From a virus, in IMG/VR virus record IMGVR_UViG_3300010354_000345, positions 1-31,782 of that record: a DNA stretch of 31,782 bases, one strand, 5' to 3'. Below are positions 18,001 through 25,045 of this stretch, in pieces. The stretch's first letter is position 1. Each line of letters opens with the position of its first letter. Position numbers and translations under genes: made by a program. The notes under the pieces are model-generated. The model saw only the letters and a program-made list of their open reading frames with translations, did no database searches and was not told the origin of the DNA.

Positions 18001-18789
18001 ACTACAGGCGACTACGGTAATTTCTATGGACTTGCGTGGTCATATAATCCTGATTATACCGTAGCAGGAAATAATCCACAATCCAAACCTGGACTGTCGC
18101 ACCAATTACTGTTAATGATGGGAGGAACAACCCGTACAGCCATCGGACAAGGTATATGGACTGCTGGAAATATTACGGCTCAAGGAAACCTTACAGTAGG
18201 AAGTTCTCCGTTTGCTTGGGACGGTGTTTGGCCACAATGTGTGATGACCCATGTTGCTAGGTCGTATACATATCAGCCAAATTATCAATTACCGTATTCT
18301 ACTTTTACTGCGGAAAACTCAACTGGTAAACTGACAATTCTTGACACCTCTATAACGCCGAGACGAGCCAGTAGCAAAATTTTGTATACTGCAAACATTC
18401 AATGTGAAATGACGGAAAACTGTGTTTTCAGATTGTATAGAAAAGTGGGAACAACTGTTACAGAATTGGGCCCAGTTGATACCACACAACCCAGCGTTGC
18501 TCAACTAAAAACATACGGTGGAAATCTCACACAGTACTATGGTATGAAGGTACTCAATTATGAGCCTGACTATAATAGCACCATGACAACTGTAATGATA
18601 AATTATTTGGATTCTCCCAATACAACATCCGCAGTTACATATTTTGTTGTTGCTTTTAGTGCAAATAATACAACTGTTTTGCACTTAAATAAAACAGCAG
18701 CAGATGCCAATAATCTAGGTAATAATGCGGCTCATTGGGCTTACGAAAGAACAACATCTCAAGTAATTCTGCAAGAATACTTCGCATAA
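15049..18789 (+). CDS. Long tail fibre-like structural protein
   Basis: Fibre of 1246 residues, predicted to be an elongated trimer. About residues 70-165 hold short beta repeats (GVTF.. series) and the TIDDYNIILGDT motif typical of fibres of aquatic T4-like phages. Two adaptor modules lie at about 269-386 and 402-555, described separately. A series of GxxGIGxxPxxxLxV-like repeats follows, such as SVGIGRAPTTSTVGLDIH. The C-terminal domain (about 1060-1246) carries DTSITPRRASSKIL and YLDSPNTTSAVTYFVV. From memory, that pattern is a common C-terminal tip domain of phage fibres and so a candidate receptor-binding tip. No endosialidase-type self-cleaving chaperone domain is visible. The ATG is 2 bases after the coiled-coil gene stop and has only a weak GAGA Shine-Dalgarno, consistent with translational coupling. 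Role confident; receptor unknown. Confidence 0.85.
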   Translation: MPGSTGPDLNTFQIPEVQLGDTFNLWRDTTNTGIYKLNKLKVYDVANSESNTINLASGGTFSVSLADNVNKGVTFNYGVAFEAGVTFDETVVFQKGVTFNGDVTFNAQTFTVNASVVTIDDYNIILGDTASASDSNISAAGGGGILIKRGSGQTASWVWNPVNFVGRTGEWETDSHIAINGNTYGIIPHNNDLLPVYGLRLGVEGGSTTDHGLEFKLTNVGANGSTSARAIQFVRTSPAGNTAFMEILAGPTYGAWPQTNIYAGVNKKIITQSSHGLGFGNPVYMDGSLYKKAIADSAIRAEVVGVVSRVIDANNFELIFLGEIFGDFSTITEGGSALTTGSVYYLSPFSQGRITPSSPIAPGQVHKAVLIATSSTSAVILPFTGGVLSSTTNITTSTSLGVKISQLNQFKVGDFVRWKPGSTTLTYGATSGTYSEGIYVKAQANSDSEAEVAGMIVSTEDLAGTGTPSGINGAFTVLMDGFFQGLSLPSQFGQIQSGTVYFLNTNCVGASNSLESNTPAFTSSYPVGSGIRKPLFMATTSNEAYFSGYLFSYRGDKFDLSGISSDYPLESLLIKNLGSCGGIEDLSFGIRDGNGTAGGTKVMRFPKDRIGSVEIGYFGVATPLKGATLDVRGPIRAGSAESTTGTDIIVSRYNESPANNSSYPETLNVFGSANSTGNSVITHGLRPKAGGVGYLSSTAAVTTKRTAFEVGTTLGDPGIIVKVTASSGAAVGTELPTTEIFSVTDERMLYNQASLNTTSVGFGTGNPNGNLNLYANNPVLNIENTNASANSGAVLRFGHDQGSDRRPAGEIRTLLQNGSAAGRAADMQFCVAAAGATVEMLRLASSGSVGIGRAPTTSTVGLDIHHSVIRFGAPVVGANNISLLLGGDTTQRYLTLLDDSGVNANGIKVGGLLVSDSYAYANPARNNAVIKGNLCVGTATNTHALNVNGNLLFSGIRDSVIGVYDPENTQAVWTMGNAYRLTGTTTGDYGNFYGLAWSYNPDYTVAGNNPQSKPGLSHQLLLMMGGTTRTAIGQGIWTAGNITAQGNLTVGSSPFAWDGVWPQCVMTHVARSYTYQPNYQLPYSTFTAENSTGKLTILDTSITPRRASSKILYTANIQCEMTENCVFRLYRKVGTTVTELGPVDTTQPSVAQLKTYGGNLTQYYGMKVLNYEPDYNSTMTTVMINYLDSPNTTSAVTYFVVAFSANNTTVLHLNKTAADANNLGNNAAHWAYERTTSQVILQEYFA
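15853..16206 (+). repeat. Fibre adaptor module, copy 1
   Basis: Codes for residues 269-386 of the long fibre. The pattern is SSHGLGFGNPVY, then YKKAIADSAIRAEVVGVVS, then GEIFGDF, TGSVYYLSP, HKAVLIATSS and a final FTGG. It matches copies 2 and 3 at the same relative positions. This is protein-level repetition; I do not see strong DNA-level identity. Confidence 0.7.
16252..16713 (+). repeat. Fibre adaptor module, copy 2
   Basis: Codes for residues 402-555 of the long fibre. The pattern is LNQFKVGDFVRW, YVKAQANSDSEAEVAGMIVS, FTVLMDGFFQG, SGTVYFLN, RKPLFMATTSNEAYF and FSYRG. It is longer than copy 1 because of inserted loops after FVRW and after the MIVS strand. Confidence 0.7.
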
Positions 18790-18804
18790 TAATAGGAAAC
18801 ACAA

Positions 18805-21561
18805 ATGGGATCATCACTATTTCTTTCTGGTGGAGTTCAGCAAACGGATCAGTTGATCCAAACGGTGTCTCGTGCCCACTCGTTCTCTATCGGGGATGCG
18901 GTTCGTTTTGATGTTTCCAGTGGAACCTATCAAAAGGCACAAGCAAATGCTCCACTAAACGCTGAAGTAGTTGGAATTGTTTGCAATATAGCACCTGGTG
19001 AATTCAGCATGATTACTTCTGGAAAGATAGATCTCACATCAGTCTCTTCCATGCAAGGTGTCACATCTTCTGTGTTGTTCTTGAGTGCAGTTACTCCTGG
19101 AAAATTAGAAGCCAATCCACCAAGTACTATTGGCTCAATAATTAAACCTATACTCATAAGAAACGAAACTTCTCAAGAGTATATTGTAAATAATTTCTTG
19201 GGTACACAAATTGGTGGTTCTTCCACCGTTGCAATAGATGAAATTCATCCTGTTGGAACCATTATGCCGTATGCGGCTACCGATCTGCCAGATACATGGC
19301 TAAGGTGCAATGGTGCAACTTATGCACTTAGCGCGTATCCTGAACTGTACGCGGCTACTCGTTTTGCTAGTGGTGATCGTGCCCCTATTTACGGGCATGT
19401 GGTTGAAATTGTTATTCCTGCTTCTTCTTACTCGGATGATGATTGGAAAAATGCAGTAGCAGGTGATATTGTCTACATCAATAACCGAACAACAACTGCA
19501 TCCGCATCAAATCCGTCTTCTGCTTCTGCAAATCACGAATTGGTTGGTAAGATTTTGCTTACCACATATAATGGAACATCATCGCCAACAACTACAAGAC
19601 TATCACAGTTTTCAAATTCTCACGGATGGGTTGTTCAAATTTTAGGAAAATACAACTCCTCAAGCAAAACATTTGAACAACAAAATAATACAGTTAAAGA
19701 ATATATTGGATCATATTATTCTAAAGCAAAGGTCTATGCTGGACCTAACTTTGGTGGAACACAGCGTTCAGCAACCTCCACCGGAGCAAATCTGTACTCA
19801 ACATCAATTATTGCGTTCAATGTTCCAGATCTTCGTGGTCGTTTCCCACTAGGCGTGAATTCATCTGCTCTGGCAGAAGGAGAGAGCGAATCAGATTCGG
19901 CATATACTTCGGCTATTACAGGATACACTTTGGGATCATTTGGTGGCGAAGAGAAACACACACTCACAGTTGAAGAGATGCCTTCTCACACCCACACATA
20001 CAAAGATTACGGTGGGACAGTAACAACAACTACTGCTGATCTTGTATCAAACGCATCAGGACAATATACCGATACTCCAACATCATCAATAGGTGGTAAT
20101 GCCTCTCACAACAACATGCCACCGTATCTCACGGTGCAGTACATCATTAAAGCCAAGCCGTATACACGGGCTGCAATTATTGATGGCGTTGATCTGCCGT
20201 ACAACAAATTGTTGATTCGTGATCTTCGTACCAGAAATATAGGCGGTACAAACTCTGATCTGCTGTTCCACACCAATGTTGTAGGTGATGACGGAACAGG
20301 AACTCTGCGAATGCGACTTACCTCTGGCGGTAGTCTTGGTATTGGTACTTCTTCCGTTCCAGATTCTGTTCTTGAAGTTCGTAATCCAGTCTATTCTGTA
20401 CAAATCAGCGGTATCACTGGAAATAACAGCAATTTGGGAATTGTTCAAGAAACAGATTTTACCACAGGACTCACATATGCAAGTAGTGCAACGCAGCACA
20501 CCTCTGGATTGTTCTGGAAGGATTCTTACGATGTAAGATACACAAAACCACTTGCTGGAATTTTCTGTAGTTCAAACTGGTCTAGCGGTTCAGGTATTCA
20601 TTTTGGAACATCAGAGACATATGCTTCAGGAATAGATAAAATTCCTCTTTCCATAATAAACGGAAATATTGGAATAGGTAATCAGACACCGAGTAATAAA
20701 CTGCATATTCGGTTTGCTCAAAATAACAGTGCAACCGTATTTGCTGCTGCTTCGTCCTCAACTGTTGATGGAATTCTTATTGAGAATATAGACCAAACTC
20801 CAGCGTCAGGAAATAAGTGTCGTTTAACGATGGCTACTCGTAGTTCTGGTGCTGGTGGAAACGCATACAGTTCTTATATTTCTCTTACTGCTGTTCACGG
20901 TATTGCAGACCAGACTAATCTGTATATCGGAAGCGAATATTACGGTTCTGGTATAGCAGGGCAATCTACTAATCCCATAATGTACATCGGTGGAAGTTCT
21001 GGCAGAGTAGGAATAGGAACCGATTCTCCAACCGTTGCTCTTGGTGTGTCAGGCGGAATCAATGCAACATCAACCATAACAGCCACATCAGACATAACCA
21101 CCAGTGGAAAATTTGTTGGAAACGGAACCATTCCAATCGGTGGAATCATTATGTGGAGCGGAACATCCATCCCAACAGGATGGGCACTCTGCAATGGACA
21201 GACGGTAAACAGTATCGTTACTCCCAATTTGAGTGGTAGATTTATAGTTGGAGAAGGAACGGGTTATAATAGAAACACTACAGGAGGATCGGATGTAACT
21301 ACTCTAACTGTTGCAAATCTGCCACCACACAGACACAGATTCAGTATGGCTGCACCCTCTGACAAGAATGGACTGGCCTATCTTGGTCAAAATGTTAATA
21401 TTGTGTATCACGGAGCACCAAACGAATTGGAGCAACAAGGAGGGCCAGAAGGCGTTAGAACTGGTCATTGGAGTGCTGACACCGCTCTTGCTGGTTCTGG
21501 AACTGCTTTCAGTCGTCTTCCACCGTATTATGTCTTGGCATATATTATGCGAGTCGCATAA
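18805..21561 (+). CDS. Tail fibre with two tail-collar domains (gp12-like)
   Basis: Fibre of 918 residues. Adaptor module copy 3 occupies about residues 20-135. The first tail-collar domain starts at HPVGTIMPYAA (149), has W.RCNGATYAL, LRGRFPLGV and GGEEKHTLTVEEMP, and carries an H395-x-H397 pair. It closes with NNMPPYLTVQYIIKA near 436-450. A fibrous stretch with three GIGT/P repeats follows. The second collar domain begins IPIGGIIMWSGTSIPTGWAL, with LSGRFIVGEG and an H842-x-H844 pair, and ends LPPYYVLAYIMRVA at the C-terminus. In T4 gp12, His-x-His residues of the three chains bind a metal ion at the receptor-binding tip, so two metal sites are possible here. Its position before the neck genes matches T4 gene 12. 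It has a TAGGAAA Shine-Dalgarno. Domain calls are confident; short-tail-fibre identity is likely but not certain. Confidence 0.88.
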   Translation: MGSSLFLSGGVQQTDQLIQTVSRAHSFSIGDAVRFDVSSGTYQKAQANAPLNAEVVGIVCNIAPGEFSMITSGKIDLTSVSSMQGVTSSVLFLSAVTPGKLEANPPSTIGSIIKPILIRNETSQEYIVNNFLGTQIGGSSTVAIDEIHPVGTIMPYAATDLPDTWLRCNGATYALSAYPELYAATRFASGDRAPIYGHVVEIVIPASSYSDDDWKNAVAGDIVYINNRTTTASASNPSSASANHELVGKILLTTYNGTSSPTTTRLSQFSNSHGWVVQILGKYNSSSKTFEQQNNTVKEYIGSYYSKAKVYAGPNFGGTQRSATSTGANLYSTSIIAFNVPDLRGRFPLGVNSSALAEGESESDSAYTSAITGYTLGSFGGEEKHTLTVEEMPSHTHTYKDYGGTVTTTTADLVSNASGQYTDTPTSSIGGNASHNNMPPYLTVQYIIKAKPYTRAAIIDGVDLPYNKLLIRDLRTRNIGGTNSDLLFHTNVVGDDGTGTLRMRLTSGGSLGIGTSSVPDSVLEVRNPVYSVQISGITGNNSNLGIVQETDFTTGLTYASSATQHTSGLFWKDSYDVRYTKPLAGIFCSSNWSSGSGIHFGTSETYASGIDKIPLSIINGNIGIGNQTPSNKLHIRFAQNNSATVFAAASSSTVDGILIENIDQTPASGNKCRLTMATRSSGAGGNAYSSYISLTAVHGIADQTNLYIGSEYYGSGIAGQSTNPIMYIGGSSGRVGIGTDSPTVALGVSGGINATSTITATSDITTSGKFVGNGTIPIGGIIMWSGTSIPTGWALCNGQTVNSIVTPNLSGRFIVGEGTGYNRNTTGGSDVTTLTVANLPPHRHRFSMAAPSDKNGLAYLGQNVNIVYHGAPNELEQQGGPEGVRTGHWSADTALAGSGTAFSRLPPYYVLAYIMRVA
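18856..19215 (+). repeat. Fibre adaptor module, copy 3
   Basis: Codes for about residues 18-137 of the double-collar fibre. The pattern is AHSFSIGDAVRF, YQKAQANAPLNAEVVGIV, FSMITSGKIDL, VLFLSAVTPGKL and IKPILIRNETSQEYIV. It is the same module as the two copies in the upstream fibre, here at the very N-terminus, which suggests the two fibres attach or stack by a shared element. Confidence 0.7.
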
Positions 21562-21579
21562 CAAGGAATACATATCAAT

Positions 21580-24500
21580 ATGACAAACTTTTCTGCACTA
21601 CCTAATCCGTTCTACCCCCAGTTCAAGTTCCTGAACTCGGACACCACCATTTACATTGGTGCTACAGGAAACGATTTGAACAGCGGATTGACTCCACTTG
21701 CTCCTGTTGCGACTCTGAAAAAAGCATGGGATATCATCAGTACATACACCATTGTTGGAAACGCAAAGGTGTATATTCAGTTTCAAAAAGGTGTGTATAA
21801 TGTAACATCTCCCAACACATTTTTCCCTGAAAATCTGTACCACCCACAAGGTGAAAACATCACCATTCAAGGCGATCCTTCAGCCTTCAAGCAACAATAT
21901 CTCACAACAGTAAAAGATTACACTTTTGATATGTCCAAGTGGGGACATTGGGGACACACAGGAACCGTAAATTTGTGGGGACGAACTGCTGCACCAAATG
22001 CTGCGGCAAGCGGATCTGGATCAAGAAATCACGGGTACACCGCAGAAGATCTTGGAACATATGTTGCAATATCTAATGCTGCGTTTGGTGCAGAATATCA
22101 TTATTATGATTATCAAAATTCATTATACACTTATAATTATTCTACTGTTGGTCTGATTCCACGATACAGAAGCGGTTCAACTGATGTTGCTAATCACATG
22201 CAAGCATTTAATTCGTATCCAGACATGTGGTACGGACACGGAACTAGTGCAGACGATGGTTTTGGTATTGTTGGTCTTGCTAGAATAGTAGAAGCAACCG
22301 CAGACAGCGTAAATCTTGGTTTAGCATTCAAAAACATAAACAGAGATACTCGCTCTTCTGCTGTATCTTTACCCGATGATTCTGCTGGAAAAGTAGGAAA
22401 TTCTACACAAACATACTCTCTACACGGTGTCGCATCCGGTTACCCACAATCACAATTACACTTTCCAAACGGATATTATGGTGCAACTGGTAACATTACT
22501 CCAATAGGTTACAACAATAATAATTATGTTATGGCTGGTTGGCCTGCTGCTTATCCTTCTGCGGCAACCGCTGGAGTTTCTAATGTAATCACAACAGATC
22601 CGTATTTGGTCAGCAACTATCCTGTTGTTTTGAAGATAACTGGAAATCATAACACTAGACCTGCAATTTCTTTGAAAAATTGTAGACTTGGTGGGCTGAT
22701 TAACCTGTGTTTTGTTAACGGATCTTGGGAAGGTACTAGTGCTGGTTCCATGTCTTTGAGTAGAGGATTGAACGATTACATTGGGCCAATGGGGTATTGG
22801 CATAATGCTACCCCTCCAGTTATTGCTATGGAAAATTCCGAGTTGGATATTAGACATATCGGAATAAATGCAATGACTGGTTACGGTTCGTGTATTGATA
22901 TTAGAAACTCAAAATTGGGGGTTTGGTCAAAATATCCAGAACAATCCATTTCTTTAGCCAGTGCAAACTCTTACGACCTTGTAAACAATGCTGGTCACGC
23001 ATCTATGGTTTACGCAAGAACTGGATCTTTGGAAAATGCACCAGTGCTCATGGTTAACGCTCTTGGAGCAGGAATATATTCGTATAACTCAGATATAACT
23101 TTGAGTGCTTCTCCAGGTGGTGGTGCTGGATGGAGTAATGCTGGATGGAGAGATCGGTTCAGATATACCGACAGTACTGTGTGGATTCAATCTATGAATA
23201 ATGCAATAACTTTAACCCACACAAGCAAACTGCATCTCTTATCGGGAATCTTTATCAGGTCAGATTTGTGGCCGAGTATCCGTATACAAATGATGATTCC
23301 TGCTGCTCTTGGATTGTTGGATGCTTCTGGCTCTGGAGGCACATACGGAACAGGTATATGGAATCCAAACGGAACCAATATGCCAAGAAGTATTATTATG
23401 ACTGCTAAAACTCCAACATCGGTTGGAAATGGTTTAACTCTTGCACGAATGCAATATCCATATTTTGCAAACTCCACCAACTATTGGAACCACAGTAATC
23501 AGAAAATGGGACTTACTGGGCCAGATGCGTGGAGATATTTTATTAACGGAGTTGATGTTACCAGCACAGTACAGAATCCAACTCAAACTGTTAGGTATGT
23601 GTATCTGAACGGAACACGAGTTGGAGATCCTTCACTTGCACTTCATGTGAACGATTACTACTCACTTATGAATGGAGCAAGCGGTTGCACTCTTTGCTTT
23701 TACTCTTTTGCAGATGACGCTGAAACTCAACAGAATGTTCAGTCTTTCCAGGTGTCTAAAAATAATGCACGATTCGTGACTGGAAGTGGAGTCACACTAG
23801 ACATTCGTTCGGCTGGAGCAAATACAGCAGGAGTATCTGCTGATTATTATGGAATATTGTATTACTATATGGGCAGTCAAGCATCGGGAAATGTCAGAGC
23901 GGATTCTACATACTGTATTAACGATGAGCAGAGACAGTCTTTAATAGTTTTGACAGAATCTTCTAGTCTGCACTACGGAAGAAACATGTTGTTGAGTGGT
24001 GGGCAACACGGATTGTTTGTTGGCAGAGAATCAACCGTCGCTCCAAATAGTAATATAGTCGGTTCTGGACTGGCGTATGGAAGTGCTTACGGATCGTACT
24101 ATCCACTCACGGTTATTTTGGCAGAACAACAAGGCTCATCAGTTATCTGTTCACAAGAAGACTCAAGTGTTACTGTTGGTGCGTTGTTCACAAAAAATCC
24201 ACCAATACTTCCACATTGGACCAGCACTTGTACTGGTGTTGGTGCTGTTTCTTACGCTGTTCTAAAGGCTAGATCCGGAGGAAAAATCAATATTATTGAT
24301 ACTTGTGTGCTGGTTACTCCTACACGAACTATTGTTCCTGCCTTACAAACTCCTAATGGCTATAAGCCAGGTTTCGGAACAGATAATAACGCCAGCACCA
24401 CTACTCCAACAACCAGTGTTAAACTTTATGAAAATGTTACTGCTGTTCACTGTGAAGACGGTGGTGTTGTGAATGGTGCAGTCAAAAAAGCGGGTGCTTT

Positions 24501-25032
24501 CACCCTTCCTCAAAAAGAAATTATATCAGACGGAAGCGTTTACGCCACACCAGAGCAAAACGATGCAAATGTAACAGTAATCACCACTAATAGTGGTGGA
24601 GTTGTTAGCGGTTTTGATACGGTTCCATCTTCTGCTATTACAAATAACACCACATTGAAATCTTCTTGGAATGTTTGGTCTACAACTGGTTCTGGTACAA
24701 ACAGAAGAATACAAACTCAAGAAACAGATAAAAACAAAAGATTTACCAACCAGTCACTATCAGATCCCATGTTTAGATTTTGGTTACAGAATATGGGATG
24801 GTCTGGTGGAGGAAACTTCTGGAACATTCCGATAATGACAACGGCATCGGAATCATACGGAACATCTGCGACTATTGCTGTTGACGCAGGAACGACAGCA
24901 GCAAGAACCGCTACCAGTTACGGAAAATTAGTTCTTGAGCCTATACTGTCTGCAAATACTGTGCTTGCTCAAAAACTAGTAAATAACACATCTAATACAG
25001 GATGGTTCTCTACATACCCTTGGGTACGCTAA
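21580..25032 (+). CDS. Predicted beta-helix tail spike / adhesin
   Basis: Structural protein of 1150 residues. The N-terminus carries TIYIGATGNDLNSGLTPLAP (residues 24-43), then ATLKKAWDII and VYIQFQKGVYNVTSP. This is the classic opening of phage right-handed parallel beta-helix (pectin-lyase fold) spikes. Many short beta strands with SL.N..L and DIRNSKLG-type turns run through roughly residues 350-820, as expected for helix rungs. I cannot point to catalytic residues, so a depolymerase activity against host polysaccharide is only a possibility; binding alone is equally likely. The C-terminal part (about 1030-1150) is W- and S/T-rich and may be a trimerisation cap. The start is 18 bases after the double-collar fibre stop with an AAGGAA Shine-Dalgarno. 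No signal peptide or membrane segment is seen. Adhesion role fairly sure. Confidence 0.75.
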   Translation: MTNFSALPNPFYPQFKFLNSDTTIYIGATGNDLNSGLTPLAPVATLKKAWDIISTYTIVGNAKVYIQFQKGVYNVTSPNTFFPENLYHPQGENITIQGDPSAFKQQYLTTVKDYTFDMSKWGHWGHTGTVNLWGRTAAPNAAASGSGSRNHGYTAEDLGTYVAISNAAFGAEYHYYDYQNSLYTYNYSTVGLIPRYRSGSTDVANHMQAFNSYPDMWYGHGTSADDGFGIVGLARIVEATADSVNLGLAFKNINRDTRSSAVSLPDDSAGKVGNSTQTYSLHGVASGYPQSQLHFPNGYYGATGNITPIGYNNNNYVMAGWPAAYPSAATAGVSNVITTDPYLVSNYPVVLKITGNHNTRPAISLKNCRLGGLINLCFVNGSWEGTSAGSMSLSRGLNDYIGPMGYWHNATPPVIAMENSELDIRHIGINAMTGYGSCIDIRNSKLGVWSKYPEQSISLASANSYDLVNNAGHASMVYARTGSLENAPVLMVNALGAGIYSYNSDITLSASPGGGAGWSNAGWRDRFRYTDSTVWIQSMNNAITLTHTSKLHLLSGIFIRSDLWPSIRIQMMIPAALGLLDASGSGGTYGTGIWNPNGTNMPRSIIMTAKTPTSVGNGLTLARMQYPYFANSTNYWNHSNQKMGLTGPDAWRYFINGVDVTSTVQNPTQTVRYVYLNGTRVGDPSLALHVNDYYSLMNGASGCTLCFYSFADDAETQQNVQSFQVSKNNARFVTGSGVTLDIRSAGANTAGVSADYYGILYYYMGSQASGNVRADSTYCINDEQRQSLIVLTESSSLHYGRNMLLSGGQHGLFVGRESTVAPNSNIVGSGLAYGSAYGSYYPLTVILAEQQGSSVICSQEDSSVTVGALFTKNPPILPHWTSTCTGVGAVSYAVLKARSGGKINIIDTCVLVTPTRTIVPALQTPNGYKPGFGTDNNASTTTPTTSVKLYENVTAVHCEDGGVVNGAVKKAGAFTLPQKEIISDGSVYATPEQNDANVTVITTNSGGVVSGFDTVPSSAITNNTTLKSSWNVWSTTGSGTNRRIQTQETDKNKRFTNQSLSDPMFRFWLQNMGWSGGGNFWNIPIMTTASESYGTSATIAVDAGTTAARTATSYGKLVLEPILSANTVLAQKLVNNTSNTGWFSTYPWVR

Positions 25033-25045
25033 ACTGGAAATAAAA

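Noticed and set aside
24980-24985. TAAATA box about 60 bases before the LamG-protein gene
   Set aside because: Inside the coding region of the previous gene. The same six-mer recurs by chance in this AT-rich sequence, and its first two bases do not match TATAAATA.
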